Source: Sedimentisphaerales bacterium
GTDB lineage: Bacteria; Planctomycetota; Phycisphaerae; Sedimentisphaerales; Anaerobacaceae
Direction of reading: 5' to 3'
NCBI GenBank assembly: GCA_016927855.1
Contig: JAFGLV010000033.1
Coordinates: forward strand, 1-64,000
DNA length: 64,000 bases
Shown: positions 42,905 through 51,606 of the stretch, in pieces
How the letters are laid out: every line of letters starts with the position of its first letter
Position numbering within the stretch: the first letter of the stretch is position 1
Program-made: the position numbers and the translations under genes
The notes under the pieces: model-generated
Seen by the model: the letters and a program-made list of their open reading frames with translations, nothing else
Database searches by the model: none
What the model was told of the DNA's origin: nothing

Positions 42905-43109
42905 GCGGCCTGAGACCTCACACAAGCGTCTGCGAACTCGCTCGTTCCTACGCTCCGAGGGCCGCGCGGTTCGGATCGGACGAATTTCTCCAAAAAGCAC
43001 CGCAGGTGTTGCTGGCCCACCTGCGTTCAAGGGATGACTGTACGTCGTTCCGGAACCGTGTTCAAGAAGCCAATGTTGAAAACCGAATCGAATTTCAAGG
43101 GGGCAAAAC

Positions 43110-44000
43110 ATGAAAGCGAAAGCACTACTGACAGCCGCGGCACTGTTCACGACACTCGTCGGACTGACCTACGCAGCCGGGCCCGCCCAGAGAGGCGGGG
43201 GCACGGCGCTGGCGCCGCTGAGCGCCGAAGAGATCAAGCACATCACCTACATGCGTGAAGAAGAGAAAGTCGCGCGGGACGTGTATCTGACGATGGCAGA
43301 GTTGTGGGACTGTCCGGTCTTCGCGAACGTCAGTGTGTCGGAACAGCGTCACATGGACGCGGTCGGCCGGCTCATCGCCAAGCACGGGCTGACCGATCCG
43401 GTCGTGGATGATACGCCTGGCGTATTCACCAACGCTGCCCTGGGAGCGATGTATTCCGATTTCACAGAGATCGGCACGGCTTCACTGGAGGGCGCATTGG
43501 AGGCGGGCCGGCAGATCGAAGTGAAGGACATCGAGGATCTGACTGCGGCGTTGGCAGAGACGACGGCGCCGGACGTCACGCGGGTGTTCGAGAATCTGCT
43601 GAACGGCTCGAACAACCACCTGGCCGCCTTCACCCGGGCCATTGAGACGGGATGCACGCCGATCTGTGACGGCACAGGCCGCTGCGGCCTGGGTCTCGGC
43701 GCCGGCAACGGCGCCGGTCGGGGCAACGGTCCCCAGGGACTCGCCGGCATGGGACGGGGCATGAGACTCGGCCGGCGTAATGGCAATGGCTTCGGACAAG
43801 GTCAGGGACTGGCCCTGCGCGACGGCACCGGACCCGGACGAGGTCAAGGATTCGGCCCGCGCGACGGCAGCGGTCTGCGACGAGGCCGAGGATTCGGTGC
43901 GCGTGATGGCAGCGGACCCGGTCGCGGACAAGGCCGGGGCGGCGGGAGACTGCGCCAGGGCCCGCGCGACGGCACCGGCCCCAACTGTCGGGCGAACTGA
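43110..44000 (+). CDS. DUF2202 ferritin-like secreted protein with Gly/Arg repeat tail
   Basis: A 296-residue exported protein, signal 1-22, divergent from the ECF sigma gene; AAGGGGG lies about 10 bases before the ATG. The DUF2202 domain (about 35-180) is a four-helix bundle with possible metal ligands in YMREEEKVARDVYL (Glu50-52, Asp57) and VSEQRHMDAV (Glu78, His81), and later NNHLAAF. The tail (about 190-296) is dominated by Gly and Arg, with a 14-residue repeat starting RDGTGPGRGQGFG, then RDGSGLRRGRGFG, then RDGSGPGRGQGRG. Some DUF2202 proteins are linked to metal or oxidative stress, but function is unproven. The neighbouring ECF system is a natural candidate regulator. Confidence 0.8.
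   Translation: MKAKALLTAAALFTTLVGLTYAAGPAQRGGGTALAPLSAEEIKHITYMREEEKVARDVYLTMAELWDCPVFANVSVSEQRHMDAVGRLIAKHGLTDPVVDDTPGVFTNAALGAMYSDFTEIGTASLEGALEAGRQIEVKDIEDLTAALAETTAPDVTRVFENLLNGSNNHLAAFTRAIETGCTPICDGTGRCGLGLGAGNGAGRGNGPQGLAGMGRGMRLGRRNGNGFGQGQGLALRDGTGPGRGQGFGPRDGSGLRRGRGFGARDGSGPGRGQGRGGGRLRQGPRDGTGPNCRAN
43818..43943 (+). repeat. 42-bp in-gene tandem repeat encoding RDG(T/S)G...RG units
   Basis: Three consecutive 42-base units begin at 43818, 43860 and 43902, each opening with CGY-GAY-GGC for Arg-Asp-Gly. A further RDGTGP follows near 43969. The third-base differences show they are diverged, not a fresh slippage product. Confidence 0.75.
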
Positions 44001-44077
44001 CAGCGTCAGCCGCGTCGGGCACCCTGACAAGCGGAACAGCCGCCGGCTGAGACCGGTACACGTGAAACGGTAACAAG

Positions 44078-44115
44078 GAACGGACTGCACGAAGACATAG
44101 GCGTGCAGCCCGTTC
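44078..44115. terminator. bidirectional hairpin terminator between DUF2202 and the CocE-type gene
   Basis: GAACGGACTGCACG (44078-44091) pairs with CGTGCAGCCCGTTC (44102-44115) through 13 of 14 positions with a 10-base loop, followed by TTTCGT. The two genes converge on it (stops at 44000 and 44140), so it can serve both. Confidence 0.75.
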
Positions 44116-44139
44116 TTTCGTACCCGGAAGTCCTCTGCC

Positions 44140-45801
44140 TCAGGGAGACACGATGGGCAGGACGATGTGCGAGGGGTGTTTGGCATCCATGTAGATGGTA
44201 TTGGTCGCTCTTTGCGTGCGGCTGTCGACGCCGGAGGGCTCCCCGGTGTTGGGGTTGGGCTCGAAACGCGGCGCGTTGCTCGACGACAGCGCGACGCGCA
44301 CGCGGTGGCCGGGACTGAACACCAGGCTCGTGGACCACAGATCGATGTCGATCTCGTAGATCTTGCCGGGCTCCATCAGCTCGCTTTTCTCCATCGAATC
44401 GCGATGGCGCATCCGCAGGATGCCGTCCAGCACGATCATGCTGCGACCGTTGGGATAAACGTCGCACAGCTTGGCGGTGAAGTCCGTATCGGTAGCGGTC
44501 GAGGAGACCCAGAGCTTGGCGGTGACGGGACCGGTGACTTCGACGTACCGGTCCAGGATCGGCGAATCGAATACCAGCACGTCGGGCCGGCCCTCGACGC
44601 TGCGCTGATCCTTGGGACCTTTGGCGATCGTCAGGTTGGCTCCGCCGATGGTGGGAACGGGGTTCTGCGGATCGTACTCGACCGAGAGTGACTCGAACAG
44701 ATCTCGGCACGGCCCCAGGCGCAGTTTCCTGTCGGCGTGGAAGTAGATCTTGCGGGCATCGGCGGGAACCGGCCAGTCGACCGCGGCGCGCCAGCGGTTG
44801 CCTGGCGTGTTCGGGTCGTTCGGATCGCCCATCACGAAGTACTGCACGACGGGAATGGCGTCCAGGCCTTGCCCATCGCGTTTCATCCACACGTCGAACC
44901 AGTTCCAGGCGCTAGCGGTCGCCGGCGGTGTCAGATTCGGAAAGACCAGGTCATCGTTGCGCCCGTGGCCATAGGCGTCCATCACCAAACGGCATTTGCC
45001 CCGCGCGCCGGAGTCGCCCTGCTGGTGGATCGTCTGGAAGCTGTTGAGCGTGCCGGCGGTAAAAATATCGTACCAGCCGCCTACGAACATGGTCGGCACA
45101 TTCACGCGCGACGCGACGGACTCGGCATTGAGGGCCTTCCAAAAATCATCGTAATCCGGCTGTTCGCGAACCAGTTTCAGGTTCCGCAGATCGAAGCCCT
45201 CGTTGCCCAACCAGCCTTCGACAAGGGCTCGGCGGAAGGCGCCACCCTGATAGGCGGCCTGATGGTACATGCTGGAGAACGCGACACCGACGTAGCAGCA
45301 AACCAGGTGCGGCGGCCGGCTGGGAGCCATCATGTTCAGAGCGATACCCGGCGCGCTCATGCCGAAACCGCCGACTTTGCCGTTGGACCACGGCTGGGCC
45401 GCGATCCACTCGACGGTGTCGTAGCCGTCCTTTCGCTCGCCCCAGCCGCCGTGAGTGAAGACCGGGTAGTCCTGCCCTTCGGAATTGAAGCGGCCGCGAA
45501 AGTCCTGCACGACCAGCGCGTAGCCACGCTCGTTCGCCTGCGGCGCCAACTCCTCGACGCTGTCCTTGCCGTACGACGTGCGAACCAGAATCGTTGGCCA
45601 AGGTCCCTCGCCTGTGGGAAGGTAGACGTAGGTCGCGAGCTTCACGCCGTCGCGCATGGGAACCATGACCGTCTGGCTGGACGCCGTTTGGAGTTCCGCC
45701 TTCAGGCGGCCTTGTCCTCCTTCGTCTGAAGGCGGGACTCCGAACAAGCACACCGGCGCCAGAATCACAAGCCACAGGACAAAAATCGCCGAACGTTTCA
45801 T
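44140..45801 (-). CDS. secreted CocE/NonD-family alpha/beta hydrolase (X-Pro dipeptidyl-peptidase S15-like)
   Basis: A 553-residue exported hydrolase. GGAGG lies 7 bases before the ATG at 45801; the N-terminus MKRSAIFVLWLVILAPVCLF is a signal. Residues about 20-38 (GVPPSDEGGQGRLKAELQT) are encoded by a dispersed palindromic repeat. The alpha/beta domain starts at VMVPMRDGVKLATYVYLP. The nucleophile is Ser149 in GGFGMSAPG, and DAYGHGRND carries a His. The C-terminal jelly-roll typical of CocE/X-Pro peptidases follows (about 355-553). Family members cleave acyl esters, beta-lactam side chains or X-Pro dipeptides; the substrate is not assignable. Confidence 0.85.
   Translation of the reverse strand: MKRSAIFVLWLVILAPVCLFGVPPSDEGGQGRLKAELQTASSQTVMVPMRDGVKLATYVYLPTGEGPWPTILVRTSYGKDSVEELAPQANERGYALVVQDFRGRFNSEGQDYPVFTHGGWGERKDGYDTVEWIAAQPWSNGKVGGFGMSAPGIALNMMAPSRPPHLVCCYVGVAFSSMYHQAAYQGGAFRRALVEGWLGNEGFDLRNLKLVREQPDYDDFWKALNAESVASRVNVPTMFVGGWYDIFTAGTLNSFQTIHQQGDSGARGKCRLVMDAYGHGRNDDLVFPNLTPPATASAWNWFDVWMKRDGQGLDAIPVVQYFVMGDPNDPNTPGNRWRAAVDWPVPADARKIYFHADRKLRLGPCRDLFESLSVEYDPQNPVPTIGGANLTIAKGPKDQRSVEGRPDVLVFDSPILDRYVEVTGPVTAKLWVSSTATDTDFTAKLCDVYPNGRSMIVLDGILRMRHRDSMEKSELMEPGKIYEIDIDLWSTSLVFSPGHRVRVALSSSNAPRFEPNPNTGEPSGVDSRTQRATNTIYMDAKHPSHIVLPIVSP
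45686..45745. repeat. dispersed palindromic repeat, family R1, inserted in a coding sequence
   Basis: Outer arms GTTTGGAGTTCCGCC (45686-45700) and GGCGGGACTCCGAAC (45731-45745) pair at 13 of 15 positions and enclose two inner hairpins (45698-45709 and 45723-45734), the same design as the intergenic copy at 8830-8893. Read in the frame of the hydrolase gene it stays open and codes for the segment after the signal peptide. Confidence 0.75.
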
Positions 45802-45820
45802 TTGCAGACCTCCAGACGTG

Positions 45821-45890
45821 ACGCGTGGATCGAAGAGCCACCCTACAGGACTACGCTGGACGCCGTACGGTGGGTTCTCAACCCACGCGT
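45821..45890. repeat. dispersed inverted repeat, family R5 (ACGCGTGG type)
   Basis: Arms 45821-45846 (ACGCGTGGATCGAAGAGCCA...) and 45865-45890 (...GGTTCTCAACCCACGCGT) are imperfect complements over 26 bases. It lies just upstream of the CocE-type gene's ribosome binding site, in its leader. Confidence 0.55.
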
Positions 45891-46026
45891 TCGGCCGGTC
45901 CGCGCAATATGGCATCTGGATCAAGGATCAGACCTGCCAGACGGTTTCCAGCCCACCGGTCAGTCACAGGAATTGTACGACCATGTCGCTACGCGTGCAA
46001 CGCTCGATTCGGACGCGAACTGATGC

Positions 46027-47202
46027 TCAGTTCTCGCTCTTGCCTCTGTCCTCGACGAACATATTTCGCAGGTAGACGTGCAGGCTGCCGTCCCAGGGCT
46101 TGGTGCAGATATCGATGTCGCCGTCGGCGTCCACATCGGCGGCTTTGGCTTCGTGACAGCGTTTGCCGTCGAGGACGAGGTGTTCGGTCCAGGCACCCGC
46201 CTTGCTGTCGGTATTCGCCCAGATGTAGCACTTCTGGATCTCCTGCGAGAGCGGACCGCCGCCGGAGAAGACATCAAGGTCGCCGTCGTTGTCGAAGTCC
46301 GCGACGGCCAGCGAGTGGAAGTCCTGGCCGGTATGGTCGGCTGAAATCAGGTGACACGTCCATGCGCGGGCACGACCGGCGTTCTCAAACCAGAACACCC
46401 GGCCGTCGGGAGTGTCGGCCTCCGCTTCGACGATGTCCAGGTCGCCGTCGGCGTCCATATCCGTCACCCAAACCTTGATCGCCAGTCCATATCGCTCCGG
46501 CCGATTGCCGCCGGGCGGGGTCAGGTCCGCGTGCTCGGTCCACTGCCTGCCTTTGCCGTCGGCGTTCTCGAACCAGACGTCGCCGCGCACGACGTCGGCG
46601 TCGCCGTCACCGTCCAGATCGCCGACACCTTGGGGTCCGACGCCTCCGTGGATACCTGTCCCAATGCGGTGCTCAGTCCATTTCGCCCTCGGGTCGGCCG
46701 GGGTGCTGTACCAGACGGTCAGGCCGTGCTCGCCCTGATCGCTGCAGGCGACGACGTCGAGCTTGCCGTCACCGTCGATGTCGGCCGCGACGTCGTCGTG
46801 ACAAACGATCGTGCCGCTCTCGAAGGGCTCGAACGGCTCGCTGCGGGGCTTGCCTGTGTTGCGGTACCATCCCGTCCCGCAGAATTGATCGATCCAGCCG
46901 TCACCGTCGATATCGAAGGCGCAGCCGCCGACGTCGGTCCGATTGCCCTGGCCCAGGTCGTGCCGAATCCACTCGTCCGGTCCGACGTATTCGAACCACC
47001 ACGTGCGCGTCCGCTCGCCGACGACCCAGTCGAGGCCGCCGTCCTTGTCGATATCGACCAGCGAGGTCTGTCCCATCTGCCGGCCGATCTCGGCGATCTC
47101 GTGGTACTCGAAGCGGGGCATGGTGCCCGCCCACGAAGCACCGAGGACGAGATTCAGCACGATGAATGATAGCGACACTGTCCAGACATGCGCACGAGCC
47201 AT
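46027..47202 (-). CDS. secreted FG-GAP/VCBS-repeat protein
   Basis: A 391-residue exported beta-propeller made of FG-GAP/VCBS-type repeats. It has a signal peptide ending near ASWAG (about 26) and at least six calcium-loop motifs of the DxDxDGxxD kind (DIDKDGGLDWV, DIDGDGWIDQF, DIDGDGKLDVV, DLDGDGDADVV, DMDADGDLDIV, DFDNDGDLDVF, DVDADGDIDIC). The ATG at 47202 suits the GGGA upstream better than the ATG two codons earlier at 47208. Such proteins bind calcium and ligands outside the cell; no enzymatic residues are seen. Confidence 0.85.
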   Translation of the reverse strand: MARAHVWTVSLSFIVLNLVLGASWAGTMPRFEYHEIAEIGRQMGQTSLVDIDKDGGLDWVVGERTRTWWFEYVGPDEWIRHDLGQGNRTDVGGCAFDIDGDGWIDQFCGTGWYRNTGKPRSEPFEPFESGTIVCHDDVAADIDGDGKLDVVACSDQGEHGLTVWYSTPADPRAKWTEHRIGTGIHGGVGPQGVGDLDGDGDADVVRGDVWFENADGKGRQWTEHADLTPPGGNRPERYGLAIKVWVTDMDADGDLDIVEAEADTPDGRVFWFENAGRARAWTCHLISADHTGQDFHSLAVADFDNDGDLDVFSGGGPLSQEIQKCYIWANTDSKAGAWTEHLVLDGKRCHEAKAADVDADGDIDICTKPWDGSLHVYLRNMFVEDRGKSEN

Positions 47203-47302
47203 AGTCATTCCCTTCCTGCACAGGCATTTGCCGTCGGGTCACCCTATCGACCGACAGCATAACAGACCCGTTCCGAAGGTGAAAGCCATGGGTTGCGCGT
47301 AG

Positions 47303-47322
47303 GGGCGAATAATCATTCGCCC
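47303..47322. repeat. GTAGGGGC-type palindromic repeat (family R4, second copy)
   Basis: GGGCGAAT-AATC-ATTCGCCC is a perfect 8-bp hairpin, preceded by GTA as in the copy near 38.52 kb. It lies in the gap between the divergent FG-GAP gene and the ABC ATPase gene. Confidence 0.6.
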
Positions 47323-47492
47323 TCAGCGCTCGATGGGGTCTATCGAGACGCAACATCTCGCGTCTCCACGCGACCGAGGCTCTACAGCGCTTGCCGCGAA
47401 GAACGCCTGACGGCATCACGACGAACATCTTGCCAAATCCCTGCCCAATGGTTATGTTCTGCGGAGCAGCCAGAGAGTGCAGGAGTGTGCCT

Positions 47493-48206
47493 GTGAGTAT
47501 GGATGCCAACGGCTTCATTCAAACCCACGACCTGACCAAGACCTATTCGACAGGTTCGGTCGAGGTGGTGGCGCTGCGCGAGGTGAGTCTGTCGGTCGGA
47601 CAGGGTTGCTTCGTCGGCGTAACGGGCACATCGGGCTCAGGCAAATCCACGCTCATGAACCTTCTGGGCGGCCTGGACACGCCGACCTCGGGAAGCATTT
47701 CCGTGGAAGGCCGCTTGATCTCCGAGTTGAGCAACGCGGAACTGGCGCTGTTTCGGCGCAACACGGTGGGGATGATCTTCCAGTCCTTCAACCTCGTGCC
47801 TTCCTACTCGGCGCTCGAGAACGTGACGCTGCCTTTGCTTTTCGCGGGTGTCGCCAAGAGCCGGCGCCGTCGGCAAGCGGCGGAGCTGCTCGAGTCGGTC
47901 GGTCTGGGCGCCAGGAGCAGTCATCGGCCCAGCGAGCTGTCCGGCGGCGAGCAGCAGCGCGTCGCGATCGCTCGCGCGCTGGTCAATCGGCCGCGCATCC
48001 TGCTGGCCGACGAGCCGACCGGCAACCTCGACAGCAAGACCTCGCGCCAGATCGTGCAACTCCTCGCGGACCTGCGCGCCGCACAAGGGCTGACCATCGT
48101 GATGATCTCGCACGAGGAAGCCATGCTGCGCGAGTTCGCCGACGAGATCGTGTACCTCCAGGACGGCGCCGTTCGCTCACTGGAGACGCTGAGACCAACG
48201 CCATGA
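47493..48206 (+). CDS. MacB/LolD-type ABC transporter ATPase
   Basis: A 237-residue ATPase. Translation most likely begins at GTG 47493, which has GGAG 7 bases upstream; the ATG two codons later (47499) has poorer spacing. Walker A is GTSGSGKST, the signature LSGGEQQR, and Walker B ILLADEPT, followed by the H-loop SHEE. The MacB/LolD group drives membrane permeases that extract or move lipids, lipoproteins, macrolides or peptides rather than importing solutes. The stop overlaps the permease start in ATGA. Confidence 0.9.
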   Translation: MSMDANGFIQTHDLTKTYSTGSVEVVALREVSLSVGQGCFVGVTGTSGSGKSTLMNLLGGLDTPTSGSISVEGRLISELSNAELALFRRNTVGMIFQSFNLVPSYSALENVTLPLLFAGVAKSRRRRQAAELLESVGLGARSSHRPSELSGGEQQRVAIARALVNRPRILLADEPTGNLDSKTSRQIVQLLADLRAAQGLTIVMISHEEAMLREFADEIVYLQDGAVRSLETLRPTP

Positions 48207-49573
48207 GAACGCCGGACTATATCGAACAGGCCTGGGCCAACCTGTGGAAGAAGAAACTTCGCACGTTTCTGACCACGTGCGGCGTCGTGATCGGTATCGG
48301 CGCGCTGGTGACCATGTTCGCTTTCGGTCAAGGCGTCCAGCGCAATATCAAGAAGCAGTTCGAAGAACTGGAGCTGTTCAACTACATCACCGCTTCCGTC
48401 TCGACCCGACGCCACCCCGGCCAGGCGGAGTTCGATCCCGACGGCGTCCCGATGGATCATAGACCGGCTGATGCCAACGAGCGGGCCGAGCCGTTGGACG
48501 CGCAGGCGTTGCGCGAGATCATGCGAATTCCGGGGGTCGAGGCGGCTTTCCCCGAGATGAAGTTCCCCGCCCAGGTCCAGCTTGGCGACGACGAGCAATT
48601 CACCCTCGTCCAGGTCCTCTCCGCCGACGCGGCCAACTCCGGACTGATCGCGCTCCGCGCGGGCGAGCCTTACGCGACCGACGAACCTAACGAAGTCATC
48701 ATCAGCGACATGATGCTCCGCCGGCTGGACCTGCGCGAACCCGAGAGCGCGATCGGCAAGCAGCTCGATATCCGCACGCTCGTGCTCGACTTGAGCTTGG
48801 GCAACCTGATGCGTATCGCCTTCCTCCGCGGCGGCCAAAGCCTGCCGATCTCGAACCGCACCTACAGTTTCACCATCGTCGGCGTCGCCGAGCGCATGGG
48901 CATGAGCGGGCCGCTGCCGATCCGTAGCGACGTGATGATCCCGCCGGGACCGGCTGAGGGCATGAAGAAACTCGAGTTGACCAGCATCTGGGACTTCTTC
49001 CAGCCCAGCGACAAGCCTGGCACATACTCGACGGTGAGCGTGAAGGTCGCGTCGCCCAGCGACATCCCGGCCGTCGAGCAGAAGCTCCACGAGCGCGGCC
49101 TGCGCACGTTCGCTCTCATCGACCAAATGGACCAGATGCAGACGGCGTTCATCATCATGGATGTGTTCCTACTGGCGGTCGGGATGATCGGCATCACGGT
49201 CGCGTCGCTGGGGATCGTCAATACGATGGTCATGTCCATCCTGGAGCGCTACCGGGAGATCGGCATCATGAAGGCGGTTGGCGCCACGAACGGCGACGTC
49301 CAGCGCATCTTCTTCTACGAGTCCGGCATGATCGGCCTGCTGGGCGGTGTGTTCGGCCTGCTGCTGGCGCGGGTCGTCAGCTTCGTCATCAACCAGGTCA
49401 TCAATGGCGTTGCCTCTGGTCAGGGCGTCCCGTTTATCCACTACTTCGATTTCTCCTGGTGGCTCTGCCTGGCCGCGATCCTGTTCTCGATCCTGGTCAG
49501 CCTGCTGGCCGGCGTCTATCCCACGCTCCGCGCCGCTCGCGTCGATCCCGTCGTCGCGCTGCGCCACGACTGA
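48203..49573 (+). CDS. MacB-type ABC transporter permease (FtsX family)
   Basis: A 456-residue membrane protein starting at ATG 48203, overlapping the ATPase stop by 4 bases. An N-terminal membrane segment (TFLTTCGVVIGIGALVTMFA) is followed by a MacB periplasmic core domain (about 45-300) and then three C-terminal segments in the FtsX domain, with the conserved SILERYREIGIMKAVGATNG at the cytoplasmic loop and TLRAARVDPVVALRHD at the end. With the ATPase it forms a type VII ABC machine. No membrane-fusion protein gene is adjacent, so the partner and cargo are unknown. Confidence 0.9.
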   Translation: MRTPDYIEQAWANLWKKKLRTFLTTCGVVIGIGALVTMFAFGQGVQRNIKKQFEELELFNYITASVSTRRHPGQAEFDPDGVPMDHRPADANERAEPLDAQALREIMRIPGVEAAFPEMKFPAQVQLGDDEQFTLVQVLSADAANSGLIALRAGEPYATDEPNEVIISDMMLRRLDLREPESAIGKQLDIRTLVLDLSLGNLMRIAFLRGGQSLPISNRTYSFTIVGVAERMGMSGPLPIRSDVMIPPGPAEGMKKLELTSIWDFFQPSDKPGTYSTVSVKVASPSDIPAVEQKLHERGLRTFALIDQMDQMQTAFIIMDVFLLAVGMIGITVASLGIVNTMVMSILERYREIGIMKAVGATNGDVQRIFFYESGMIGLLGGVFGLLLARVVSFVINQVINGVASGQGVPFIHYFDFSWWLCLAAILFSILVSLLAGVYPTLRAARVDPVVALRHD

Positions 49574-49766
49574 TCGCAGCGCCTGCGCGATCCGCGCGTA
49601 ACCGGCCGCGGCGTTCAAAGACGCAAGAACGGGAAACGCTGTCAGGTTATCCGTTGCCTCGACCGAGGTGGGCTGCTATCATGTTGCCGCCGGACGGAGG
49701 AGAAGCCGAATCGCAAGGCTGTGCCGTCTCGCGCCTTAGGCCGGTGCGTGACGTTGGGAGGTCAAC

Positions 49767-50000
49767 ATGGAGGCATTCTTGAAATTCGCCGCAACGATTG
49801 CGCCGTTTGTCGTCCTGGTCAACTGCATCCTGCTCGCCTTGCTGATGAGGAAGGCCGAGCGGTTCGAGAAGGCGATCGGCAAGTATGAGAACAGAGAGCT
49901 TCTCAGATTGGAGAAGGACACCATGGAAGCTCTGACGCTCCTGCGAACCGGAAAGACCGAAGAAGCTGAGGGAATCGCGGAGAGAATGCTCAATTCATAG
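49767..50000 (+). CDS. small single-span membrane protein of unknown function
   Basis: 77 residues with GGGAGG 5 bases before the ATG. One membrane helix (about residues 8-27, ATIAPFVVLVNCILLALLM) precedes a charged helical tail with heptad-like spacing (KAERFEKAIGKYENRELLRL). It is followed 53 bases later by another membrane protein gene on the same strand. I do not recognise the family. Confidence 0.6.
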   Translation: MEAFLKFAATIAPFVVLVNCILLALLMRKAERFEKAIGKYENRELLRLEKDTMEALTLLRTGKTEEAEGIAERMLNS

Positions 50001-50053
50001 CGTGCCGCCGAAGGTCGCGCAGTGTACGTCGCGGCCGCTATCAAGGGAGGATC

Positions 50054-50560
50054 ATGCGGTTCTGGCCATCGGATTCGTTCGAGATTGACACCACGTTGTC
50101 GCGCGAGGACATCATCACGCATCTGAATTCCTCGGTCCAGCCTGGAAAGCCCTTCCGGTTCTTCCCTTCCTCAGCGGGCCATAAGAACTTCCGAGGCCAG
50201 ATATCTCAAGACGGTTTCAAGATCAGTCGCACCATCGACTACGCGAACTCGTTTCTGTCCGTCATCACGGACCGGTTTCTGCCCGGCCAATCGGGAACCA
50301 AGGTCGCCGTGCACATGAGCCTTCACCCCTTCGTGGGCGGATTCATGTACGTATGGTTTGGAGGCATCGGCCTGGGTTTCGTTGTCACCATGTTCGGCCT
50401 GTTCAGCGGGAGAGTTGCGGCGTTCCCGATAGTGTTGATCCCTTCCGCAATGCTCGTGTTTGGCTGGGCTCTTGCCTCAGGGTGTTTCTGGTTCGAGGCG
50501 AGAAGACAGAAACCGGTGCTGATTCAGATGTTTCGAGCATGGGAGACAAGTCAAGGCTGA
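50054..50560 (+). CDS. small two-span membrane protein of unknown function
   Basis: 168 residues with GGAGG 3-4 bases before the ATG. A soluble N-terminal part (about 1-90), with FRFFPSSAGHKNFRGQISQD and a beta-rich look, precedes two hydrophobic segments (about 95-115 and 122-147) and a short basic cytoplasmic tail. Paired with the upstream 77-residue membrane protein. No family recognised. Confidence 0.6.
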   Translation: MRFWPSDSFEIDTTLSREDIITHLNSSVQPGKPFRFFPSSAGHKNFRGQISQDGFKISRTIDYANSFLSVITDRFLPGQSGTKVAVHMSLHPFVGGFMYVWFGGIGLGFVVTMFGLFSGRVAAFPIVLIPSAMLVFGWALASGCFWFEARRQKPVLIQMFRAWETSQG

Positions 50561-50621
50561 GGACGCGCTCTCCGTAGTGCGGTCCCGCGTCGCCTCGTTG
50601 GCCCCATAGGTCCAACAAGGC

Positions 50622-51488
50622 CTATTCCGCCAGGGCGCTGACCTGTGCGGCGCGAGGGCCGGGACGCCGGAGGGCGCGCTCGAGGTCGGCCGGGTCGTAG
50701 GTAAAGGTCTGGATGCGAGAGCGCGTCCCGTGGATGGTGGCGCCGGTGTTGTGGAAGCGCAGGCCACCCCAGGGATAATCGGTCAGCGGCCGGTGCGTGT
50801 GGCCACAGTAGACGTCGCGCACGTCGTCGAAGGCGGAACCCAGTTCCAGGCGGAGGTAGTTCGTCACACCAGTGGCAAGACGCTGTGTCGGCACGAGCTC
50901 GTGGATCATGCGCGGAATACGAGACCACGTGACGAGGAAATAAACCGCGTGAGCCCACCGCCGGCGGTGCGGCGGCTTGTGCCAGCGAGCGCGATAGGCA
51001 GCCAGTTGTCCCGGCGTGTGGCATTCCCGCACGTCGCCGTGCAGGAACACCTTCTGGCCCAGCCTCAAGTAGTGCGGCTCCCAGGCAAGGTTATCGTAGC
51101 GCTGCGACAGCTCCGTCAGCAGGTTCTCGTAGGCCGGCAAGCTGTCATGGTTACCGGTGATGAAGACGAACTGGCAGTGGGGATGCCGCACAACGAGACG
51201 GCTGATCCAATTCTCGGCGTACTCCAACGACCGGCCCAGGCGACGATACCGCGACCAGCGGAAGTCGAAGATATCGCCATTGAGCACGAACAGCCCGGCG
51301 TCCGAGGCAGCGCAGTGCAGACGTGGCATCAGCCGTCCGGCGGAACTGCGGTTGGTCAGCAGGTGCAGGTCGGATACGGTATGACCTTTGGCTATGTGCA
51401 TGGCGGTGTTTACGTCCTGTCGTCGAGCCAGTTCGATCCGCCCGGCGAGAATAGCTCCTGTCGGTCCCACAGGACGCATACGTCCCAT
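50622..51488 (-). CDS. calcineurin-like metallophosphoesterase (UDP-diacylglucosamine hydrolase-like)
   Basis: A 288-residue metal-dependent phosphoesterase. The ATG at 51488 has GAGG 8 bases upstream; a later ATG at 51401 has no site. The metal motifs occur in order: TVSDLHL, LNGDIFDF, ITGNHDS, FLHGD and YCGHTHRPL. The layout resembles LpxH-like or YbbF-like phosphoesterases, but lipid A synthesis cannot be inferred from this alone. It converges with the two small membrane-protein genes. Confidence 0.85.
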   Translation of the reverse strand: MGRMRPVGPTGAILAGRIELARRQDVNTAMHIAKGHTVSDLHLLTNRSSAGRLMPRLHCAASDAGLFVLNGDIFDFRWSRYRRLGRSLEYAENWISRLVVRHPHCQFVFITGNHDSLPAYENLLTELSQRYDNLAWEPHYLRLGQKVFLHGDVRECHTPGQLAAYRARWHKPPHRRRWAHAVYFLVTWSRIPRMIHELVPTQRLATGVTNYLRLELGSAFDDVRDVYCGHTHRPLTDYPWGGLRFHNTGATIHGTRSRIQTFTYDPADLERALRRPGPRAAQVSALAE

Positions 51489-51606
51489 GAATCGAGCCTC
51501 TGATTCTATCAAAACCAGCCAGCCCAATCAAGCCCGATCTGCCGCCAAACCATGGCAAAGGCGCTGGCCGATATGCGGCGGAAAACTTCCTTGGCCGGCA
51601 CCCGGC

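Noticed and set aside
43818-43943. CRISPR-like or noncoding tandem array
   Set aside because: The units are contiguous 42-mers without spacers and keep the reading frame of the DUF2202 gene.
47477-48202. A long open frame fused upstream of the MacB-type permease
   Set aside because: It is an out-of-frame reading of the ATPase gene; the permease starts at 48203 in the ATGA overlap.
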